Assembly (NCBI GenBank): GCA_025936195.1
Contig: JAICTW010000083.1
Coordinates: 1 to 8,175 of the forward strand
Length of the DNA: 8,175 nucleotides
Direction: 5' to 3'
Source of the DNA: Flavisolibacter sp.
GTDB lineage: Bacteria > Bacteroidota > Bacteroidia > Chitinophagales > Chitinophagaceae
The position numbers and the translations under genes were made by a program. Shown here piece after piece: positions 1 through 5,081 of this stretch. Each line of letters begins with the position of its first letter. Within the stretch, counting starts at the first letter, position 1. The notes under the pieces are model-generated. The model had not been told where the DNA came from. It worked only from the letters and a program-made list of their open reading frames with translations, and did not search any database.

Positions 1-10
1 CCCGAAGAAT

Positions 11-2371
11 CTAGACCAACCGTTCGGGTGGATCAACTTCTCTAATCCTGTCAAATTCACGACTGCGTTCATATTTTTCTTCGAGCTGAATCGTCAGCTC
101 CTCTGCATTTCGGTTTTCATAGAGTTCATCAATAACACTCAAATGATATCTCGACAATTTTAGCTTGTCCATTCTTCCTTCACCAACTCTAAACAATAAC
201 GCATATTTCTTTAACCATTCTTCCGGAAGAATTCCAAGTGTTCCATCATTCAATTGAACAAACTGCTGTTTATTGGCCAATGCTTTCTTTATTTCTGCAA
301 CATTTACTTTCTGATCGCCAAACACAACATCTACTTTGGCATCGAACCAATCGGTATGGCTGCTGATGTAAATATGCGTTGTTGGTTTTGCTGTGTTGAA
401 CCGGAAGTTTTTCAAAGACTCAAAACCATACACCGGAGTCTTTGCTTCATTCATAGCATCAACAAATAAAAAGAACCAGTTGTTCTTTAAAACTTCTGCG
501 CCTTTCAAAGCAAGGGCAGCGCCATCATCAAACGAAATAAAATTGGAGTGAAGCGTTCGAAGTTTTTCAATAAAGCCGGATTCTATTTCGCGATTGCGAT
601 GAACGATGATCACTTTATTACCATTGGGAATGATCACTTCATCTTTATCTTTTGCTTTGGTGTCAAAACCTTTATAGCTGAAAATGGGCTGAAACACCAG
701 GTAGTCGCCTTTTTCATGAAGCAATAATTTTACTTCAGGTTCGCCATCCTTTACTTCTGAAACTAAATTTTTATCGAAATCAACTTTGTATTCTTTTGTC
801 AGCGGCATCACCATTTTCATCAGTGTCAGCGGCCATTCATCGTTCTTGAATTTTAAAATTCCGTTGGGCAAAAATTGTTCTGCCGTTTCAATGGCCTCGT
901 TGCTTTGCCAGGTGTAAACCTGATGATTGTAGAGAAATAACAAGGAGGATCGCACTTCGTTCTCACTTAGCAAATGTGCCACCCCATCCGGTTTCACATA
1001 ACATTCAATTTCAAATTTGTTGCCATTGTTATTGACACTGAATTGAGGAAGCAAATAATGCCTGCTCACTTCCACACGTTCAAGATGACTGGTTTTAAAC
1101 GATTTTCCTTTCGGAAGAATGTACACCGGCGATCCCGTAAATTCAAGCATCAATTTTTTGATCTTCGGAAATAGATATTCAATGATCAGTTTTTTGGTAT
1201 CTGCAGGAAGCTCATCATCTTCATGATGAATGATGTTTTCCCAAATACCGGAAAAAGGTGAGTTGCGGCTTACGTATTTATTTACCTCTGAATCCTGCAG
1301 TTTGCGCACAAGCAATAACACATTCTTATCTTCTTCGCTGTACACATCGGCATTGATGTATTTTCCTAATTCCAGCTTTTCAACGGTACCGGCAAAATTG
1401 TCGTCCTCATCCATTTCACCTTCAATCAGGTCAATCGTAAAAAAAGGGTAAGCCTTTTTATTGAAATTGAAAACCACGCCCAGCCTTTTGGTGATGATAT
1501 GTTCCTTCGGCGCCGTCACTTCTTCCTCTTCTGCAAGGGTTACATTTTCAAATTTGGGTTTTGATAAGGGTAAGGGTGAAGCCACTCTTTTGATGGAGGT
1601 GTCCAATACACGCAAATACGGCTTCCCATCTTTATAATTGAATTCAAATTTTCCGGAAAGATCATCTTCCAATGAATAACCATAAGCTTCGAGCAATTTA
1701 TTTTTTTCTTTGTCCCAATTGCGAATGGTTTCAAAATAATGAGGCCCTTTTGCATAAAGCAAATGAAGGAACACGATCACCTTGGGTAAGCCCAATAAAT
1801 GTTCTTCATCCTGATAATTACTGCTGGTATCAAAATTCCGTTCTTCGTTGCGGCGGATGATCACAAAAAAATTTTCTCCCTCAATGGTTACAGTTGCTTT
1901 TACCATTTCATCCTTTGCGGACTCAATCACCGGAGGGCTTTCTTTCAACTGCTTTTCCGCCTCTGCAATGATCTCATGGCTTGATAACAATTGAATAGTC
2001 CTGTAGTCAATTGTTTTCATTTTAGCAACAGTGTGCTTTTGATCGTAGCGCACATCGCCGGCCTCTAATTGTCCTTTGTCAATCATTTCCTGCAAACGGA
2101 TTAATGCCGCCGCTTCATGGCGGCAGATATCACCAAGATTGTACGGACAGGCACATCGCAGGGAAAGCGTCTTTGGGTCTTTGTAATTGTTGACGTGAAC
2201 TTTATAGAAAGTTGAATAGTTATCGTCCTTAACGCGAAACACGGCAGAACTGAACAGGTTATCATTCTCAACCAATTCTACAAAACCAATAGCGTGAATT
2301 TTTTTTCCGCGACGGATCACCTCATCGCTTCCGTGTGTGTAAACGTATTTGAGTAAATGTGGTAAAGCCAT
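11..2371 (-). CDS. SWIM zinc-finger protein, apparent N-terminal part of an SNF2-family helicase
   Basis: Protein of 786 residues. A SWIM zinc finger of the form CxC-x7-CxH is visible at C73, C75, C83 and H85, directly followed by a helix (EAAALIRLQ). SWIM fingers bind nucleic acid or protein partners and in bacteria commonly head SNF2/RapA-type helicases. The remaining roughly 700 residues look like the poorly conserved region between the SWIM finger and the helicase core; I see no Walker A, DEAH or other helicase motif. The tail (SRYHLSVIDELYE, then DPPERLV) resembles the linker just before an SNF2 core. The reading frame ends at TAG (13-11), and the ten bases beyond read Ile-Leu-Arg in frame, so the gene may be truncated. 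I chose ATG 2371 over the upstream ATG at 2449: the extra 26 codons are translated interspersed repeat, and MALPHLLKYVYTHG begins normal protein. Family assignment is confident for the SWIM finger and inferred for the helicase link. Confidence 0.85.
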   Translation of the reverse strand: MALPHLLKYVYTHGSDEVIRRGKKIHAIGFVELVENDNLFSSAVFRVKDDNYSTFYKVHVNNYKDPKTLSLRCACPYNLGDICRHEAAALIRLQEMIDKGQLEAGDVRYDQKHTVAKMKTIDYRTIQLLSSHEIIAEAEKQLKESPPVIESAKDEMVKATVTIEGENFFVIIRRNEERNFDTSSNYQDEEHLLGLPKVIVFLHLLYAKGPHYFETIRNWDKEKNKLLEAYGYSLEDDLSGKFEFNYKDGKPYLRVLDTSIKRVASPLPLSKPKFENVTLAEEEEVTAPKEHIITKRLGVVFNFNKKAYPFFTIDLIEGEMDEDDNFAGTVEKLELGKYINADVYSEEDKNVLLLVRKLQDSEVNKYVSRNSPFSGIWENIIHHEDDELPADTKKLIIEYLFPKIKKLMLEFTGSPVYILPKGKSFKTSHLERVEVSRHYLLPQFSVNNNGNKFEIECYVKPDGVAHLLSENEVRSSLLFLYNHQVYTWQSNEAIETAEQFLPNGILKFKNDEWPLTLMKMVMPLTKEYKVDFDKNLVSEVKDGEPEVKLLLHEKGDYLVFQPIFSYKGFDTKAKDKDEVIIPNGNKVIIVHRNREIESGFIEKLRTLHSNFISFDDGAALALKGAEVLKNNWFFLFVDAMNEAKTPVYGFESLKNFRFNTAKPTTHIYISSHTDWFDAKVDVVFGDQKVNVAEIKKALANKQQFVQLNDGTLGILPEEWLKKYALLFRVGEGRMDKLKLSRYHLSVIDELYENRNAEELTIQLEEKYERSREFDRIREVDPPERLV

Positions 2372-2383
2372 AGAATAAGTCGG

Positions 2384-2442
2384 CAGTTTGCAGCTTGCAG
2401 TTTGCAATTTATACTGCCAACTACCTATTGCCTGCTGCAAAC
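2384..2442. repeat. Interspersed CAGTTTG-type repeat with inverted ends
   Basis: Three heptamers (CAGTTTG, CAGCTTG, CAGTTTG; 2384-2404) and a degenerate fourth (2405-2411) lie next to a related segment in opposite orientation. GTTTGCAGC at 2386-2394 is matched perfectly by GCTGCAAAC at 2434-2442. This resembles short intergenic repeats I know from Bacteroidota genomes. It sits in the leader of the SWIM gene and, if translated, gives a spurious N-terminal extension (GSWQYKLQTASCKLP). Confidence 0.7.
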
Positions 2443-2463
2443 TTTTCAAAACAGGGCAATTGG

Positions 2464-2491
2464 CAAAAGTAACGGAATCCTTTTCAGAAAA
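2464..2491 (-). promoter_or_regulatory. Possible promoter of the SWIM gene
   Basis: On the minus strand TACTTTTG (2471-2464) is an exact match to the Bacteroidota -7 element TAnnTTTG. A T-run (2491-2488) lies at roughly -33 distance but lacks the G of TTG, so the upstream element is weak. Transcription would start near 2457, about 85 bases before the chosen start codon, and would include the repeat in the leader. The site is in the 159-base gap after comB. Confidence 0.35.
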
Positions 2492-2530
2492 CCTGACGAA
2501 ACGAAATATTTCAGTGTTAAAAGTTTGTAA

Positions 2531-3259
2531 CTAAAGAAGCACAATCAGCTTCCCGTTTACGTATTCTGGTAACACGTTCGCCAGGTCGGGAGTAAGGCAA
2601 TGGCGAATGTCTCTTTCCAATCCAAAATTGGCGAGGCGATGGTAATGCGAGGCGTCGTTTTTCTTCATGAATTCATACAGATCTTTTCTTGCTTTTTTAT
2701 AAAGCGTTTCAGCAATGTGAGAAGAATCGCAATTGATGGAGAAGTGTTCTTCAATCATGGAAACTACAGCGCCGGCAAATAAAGTGTCTTCCATATTTAC
2801 CCTGTCTTTCCATCCTGCGCAGGCAAGTATCACATTCTTATTTGCCTTGATTAAATGATCGCAAACCGCAGAGAGATTTAAAAAAGAGCCGGTAATAATT
2901 TCTGTTGCTCCTTTGGCCAAAGCCATGTGCAGAAGCTTTGTTCCGTTGGTAGTGGTAAGCACCAGCGTTTTTCCTTCAATAAATTCTCTCGGATATTCAA
3001 ATGAAGAATTGCCATGCTGCAATCCGGGAGCAATTTGCCCGTCTCTTTCACCGGCAGTAATGCACTCCAGTTCCTTTCCCAGTTGAATACACCTTTGCAC
3101 GCTGTCAACAGGAATCACTTCTTTGGCACCGTTGTATAAAGCGGTTGCAATCGTTGATGTTGCCCTCAATATATCAATCACTACAACAATGGTATTGTTC
3201 ACATCATACAAATGCAGTAGCGCAGGAGATAAAACGGTATATAAATCCGGTTTCTTCAT
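2531..3259 (-). CDS. comB: ComB-family 2-phosphosulfolactate phosphatase
   Basis: Protein of 242 residues, close to the usual length of the family. ComB is a Mg-dependent phosphatase that converts 2-phosphosulfolactate to sulfolactate, known from coenzyme M synthesis in methanogens and also found in many bacteria without coenzyme M. Family signatures are visible in order: VVVIDILRATS (25-35, with D29 and R32), AGERDG (69-74), GNSSFEYP (83-90), TTTNGT (102-107), CAGW (147-150), EDTLFAGA (157-164) and a C-terminal GLERDIRHC (213-221). I chose ATG 3259, which overlaps the stop of the upstream SRPBCC gene as TAATG, over the upstream in-frame ATG at 3280. The shorter form begins MKKPDLYTVLSP, and the 7 extra residues look unlike the family. 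No partner genes (phosphosulfolactate synthase, sulfolactate dehydrogenase) are in the window, so its physiological substrate here is uncertain. Confidence 0.9.
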   Translation of the reverse strand: MKKPDLYTVLSPALLHLYDVNNTIVVVIDILRATSTIATALYNGAKEVIPVDSVQRCIQLGKELECITAGERDGQIAPGLQHGNSSFEYPREFIEGKTLVLTTTNGTKLLHMALAKGATEIITGSFLNLSAVCDHLIKANKNVILACAGWKDRVNMEDTLFAGAVVSMIEEHFSINCDSSHIAETLYKKARKDLYEFMKKNDASHYHRLANFGLERDIRHCLTPDLANVLPEYVNGKLIVLL

Positions 3260-3732
3260 TAGCTTAGATATTGTTTCCATAAATTGCCTTCGGCTATTTC
3301 CTTGATCGTCTGATTTCTTTCGTTCAGCAATCTGGTCATATAGTTTTCCAGATAAATCGTGTTGATGAATTTTCCGAAGAAGCCATAAGGTGTTTCAAAG
3401 TGAAACTGATCAATCATAATGGTTCCATTCTGTGCCGGCTTGAAATAATGTTCGTGCTTCATCATTTTAAAATCGCCTTCAATCATTTCATCAATAAAGT
3501 ATTCCGGGTATTGAAGTTTGGTGATCTTAATTTTCAATCGTCTTTGCTTAAAGAAATGTTTTGCTGTCCATGTAACTGTATCATTCAAATTCATCAAACC
3601 ACTTATAGTGCCATCAACAATTTTTTCTTCGTGTTTTTTCATGGAAGCTTTATGCAGATCAACGCTTCTGCTCAAGTCAAACACCCGTTCCTGTGGTGCT
3701 GCAATGAATGTTGTTAAATGAATGAAAGGCAT
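3259..3732 (-). CDS. SRPBCC-family (START/Bet v 1-like) ligand-binding protein
   Basis: Protein of 157 residues and probably cytoplasmic: there is no signal peptide or membrane segment. The opening FIAAPQERVFDLSRSVDLH (residues 9-27) is the typical first strand and helix of an SRPBCC domain. TVTWTAKHFF (53-62), FIDEMIEGDFKMMKHEHYF (79-97) and MIDQFHFETPYG (106-117) are the later strands, with the characteristic D-Q-F/H-F pattern, and the long C-terminal helix (YLENYMTRLLNERNQTIKEI) closes the cavity. Such domains bind hydrophobic ligands or lipids; the actual ligand cannot be read from the sequence. Its stop codon overlaps the comB start as TAATG, so the pair is probably translationally coupled and co-transcribed. 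The gcvT stop lies 49 bases upstream, across a short repeat. Confidence 0.85.
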   Translation of the reverse strand: MPFIHLTTFIAAPQERVFDLSRSVDLHKASMKKHEEKIVDGTISGLMNLNDTVTWTAKHFFKQRRLKIKITKLQYPEYFIDEMIEGDFKMMKHEHYFKPAQNGTIMIDQFHFETPYGFFGKFINTIYLENYMTRLLNERNQTIKEIAEGNLWKQYLS

Positions 3733-3737
3733 GGTTA

Positions 3738-3769
3738 ATGTGCAAATGTGCTGATGTGCAAATATGCAA
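3738..3769. repeat. Tandem octamer array, consensus ATGTGCAA (four copies)
   Basis: Four adjacent octamers read ATGTGCAA, ATGTGCTG, ATGTGCAA and ATATGCAA on the plus strand, three mismatches to consensus in 32 bases. They fill most of the 49-base gap between gcvT and the SRPBCC gene and begin six bases before the SRPBCC start codon. Similar TGCAAATG/TGCACAT arrays are a recurring intergenic element in Bacteroidota, as I recall; function is unknown. Confidence 0.75.
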
Positions 3770-3781
3770 ATATTGTAGTCC

Positions 3782-4867
3782 TTAGCTAAATGGTATTTTA
3801 ACCACTTTCGCCTGTAAAAGTTTATCCCGGACTTTTATAAAGATAGTTGAATCAATTGCAGATGATCCTATTTCCACATAACCCATTCCGATGGCTTTGT
3901 TTAAGCTTGGTGATTGTGTTCCGGAGGTCACATAACCAATTTGTTTTCCTTCTGCATTGCCAATTTCATAATTGTGGCGGGGAATGCCGCGGTCAATCAT
4001 TTCAAAGCCCACTAATTTTCTTTTGACTCCTTCTTCTTTTTGTTTTTGCAAAATAGTTTTCGCTGTAAAATCTTTAGTGAATTTGGTAACCCATCCTAAT
4101 CCTGCTTCCAGCGGAGAAGTGGTATCGTCAATATCATTTCCATAAAGGCAATAACCCATTTCCAAACGAAGCGTATCTCTCGCGGCGAGGCCAATCGGCT
4201 TCAATCCCTGAGGTGCACCGATTTCAAAAATTTTATTCCAGATTTTATCGGCATTGCCGTTTTCATTCTTAAAATAAATTTCAACACCACCTGCGCCGGT
4301 ATAACCTGTTGCACTTATCAATACATTGTCAACACCGTCAAATTTCCCTTTTACAAACGTGTAGTATTTCAGGTTCATGATGTCCATGTCTGTCAAAGGC
4401 TGTAAAATTTTTGTGGCATTCGGACCCTGAACAGCCAGCAAACAAGTATCATCAGAGATGTTATGCATCTCTACATTCTTATTATTATGTTTTTGAATCC
4501 AGTTCCAGTCCTTTTCAATATTGCTTGCATTCACAACCAGCATATAAACTTTGTTTTCTTCTATGCAGTAGATCAAAAGGTCATCAACAATGCCTCCGCT
4601 TTCATTGGGCATGCAACTGTATTGTGCTTTGCCTGCGGTAAGTTTTGAAGCATCATTGCTGCTTACTCTTTGGATAAGGTCCAGGGCGTTTTCGCCTTTC
4701 AACATAAACTCACCCATATGGCTTACATCAAAAACACCTGCGTTTTTTCTTACCGTTTGATGTTCATCATTAATTCCCGAATAGCTGATAGGCATATTGT
4801 ATCCTGCAAATTCAGCCATCTTTGCTCCGAGCTCAATATGCTTTTGTGTAAAAGGCGTATTCTTCAT
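3782..4867 (-). CDS. gcvT: Glycine cleavage system aminomethyltransferase (T-protein)
   Basis: Protein of 361 residues, the normal length for GcvT. It transfers the methylene carbon from the aminomethyl-lipoyl arm of H-protein to tetrahydrofolate, releasing ammonia and forming 5,10-methylene-THF. Diagnostic segments: [13 protein letters not shown] (17-29), [11 protein letters not shown] (44-54), [10 protein letters not shown] (91-100, containing the catalytic Asp of the family), VVNASN (111-116, folate pocket), [20 protein letters not shown] (228-247) and the C-terminal barrel [10 protein letters not shown] (311-320). At 189-196 the common YTGE-x-G-x-E motif reads YTGAGGVE, with Ala in place of the first Glu; I believe this is usual in Bacteroidota and not a defect. 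gcvH and gcvP are not in the window, so the system is dispersed, as is common in this phylum. No glycine riboswitch fits in the leader. Confidence 0.97.
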   Translation of the reverse strand: MKNTPFTQKHIELGAKMAEFAGYNMPISYSGINDEHQTVRKNAGVFDVSHMGEFMLKGENALDLIQRVSSNDASKLTAGKAQYSCMPNESGGIVDDLLIYCIEENKVYMLVVNASNIEKDWNWIQKHNNKNVEMHNISDDTCLLAVQGPNATKILQPLTDMDIMNLKYYTFVKGKFDGVDNVLISATGYTGAGGVEIYFKNENGNADKIWNKIFEIGAPQGLKPIGLAARDTLRLEMGYCLYGNDIDDTTSPLEAGLGWVTKFTKDFTAKTILQKQKEEGVKRKLVGFEMIDRGIPRHNYEIGNAEGKQIGYVTSGTQSPSLNKAIGMGYVEIGSSAIDSTIFIKVRDKLLQAKVVKIPFS

Positions 4868-4884
4868 GTGTAAAATTTGGAGTG

Positions 4885-4892
4885 CAAAAATA
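4885..4892 (-). promoter_or_regulatory. Possible -7 element of the gcvT promoter
   Basis: TATTTTTG on the minus strand (4892-4885) matches the Bacteroidota -7 consensus TAnnTTTG and lies 17 bases before the gcvT ATG, implying a leader of about ten bases. No TTG is present 17-23 bases upstream, where there is only a T-run (4917-4912), so the promoter is incomplete by consensus. A perfect dyad, TAAAACAA-A-TTGTTTTA at 4934-4950, lies further upstream and could be a regulator site. Confidence 0.4.
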
Positions 4893-4893
4893 A

Positions 4894-5004
4894 CCGCAGA
4901 TCACAAGGATTAAAAAAGGATTTCACAGATGTATAAAACAAATTGTTTTATTGAGCTGTCCTCTTCAGAAAATCTGCGTAATAAATAATTAATCTGTGTA
5001 ATCC
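4894..5004. repeat. Interspersed CGCAGAT/CACAGAT repeat with two oppositely oriented halves
   Basis: The left half contains CGCAGAT (4895-4901) and GGATTTCACAGAT (4918-4930). The right half contains their reverse complements, ATCTGCG (4972-4978, perfect) and ATCTGTGTAATCC (4992-5004, 12 of 13). The halves occur in an order that cannot form one nested hairpin, so this looks like two inverted copies of a repeat element, not one stem. Between them is the AT-rich dyad at 4934-4950. It occupies most of the 214-base gap between pspC and gcvT. Confidence 0.6.
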
Positions 5005-5005
5005 G

Positions 5006-5036
5006 AAATAAAAAGGCTCTCAAAGAATTGAGAGCC
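5006..5036 (-). terminator. Rho-independent terminator of the PadR/PspC unit
   Basis: On the minus strand a perfect 9-base-pair stem (arms 5036-5028 and 5023-5015, GGCTCTCAA and its complement) with loop TTCT is followed at once by a T-rich tract (5014-5006, one A in nine). It lies 46 bases after the pspC stop codon. The plus strand has no T-tract after the stem, so it acts in one direction. Confidence 0.88.
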
Positions 5037-5043
5037 CGTTCTA

Positions 5044-5080
5044 TCCCGCCTATAGCAGGATCCAACTTCAACCGAGTTGA
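5044..5080 (-). other. Two small hairpins between the pspC stop and the terminator
   Basis: Reading the minus strand, GTTGA... wait-free description: arms 5080-5076 and 5072-5068 form a 5-bp stem with a 3-base loop. Arms 5060-5055 and 5049-5044 (TCCTGC with GCGGGA, one U-G pair) form a 6-bp stem with a 5-base loop. Together with the terminator they make a 3'-UTR of three consecutive hairpins. Both small stems are short enough to occur by chance. Confidence 0.35.
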
Positions 5081-5081
5081 G

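Noticed and set aside
11..13. TAG read as a sense codon (alternative genetic code)
   Set aside because: comB ends with TAG at its normal family length, so TAG functions as stop in this genome.
2503..2512. Palindrome GAAATATTTC after comB as a terminator
   Set aside because: AT-only core, no loop and no T-tract; too weak to terminate.
3400..3717. Plus-strand open frame of 105 codons opposite the SRPBCC gene
   Set aside because: Cys- and Phe-rich translation without a recognisable fold; the opposite strand carries a coherent SRPBCC protein.
4868..5081. Glycine riboswitch or small RNA gene in the gap before gcvT
   Set aside because: The gap is accounted for by the terminator of the preceding unit and repeat copies; I see no tandem aptamer-like GC-rich pairing.
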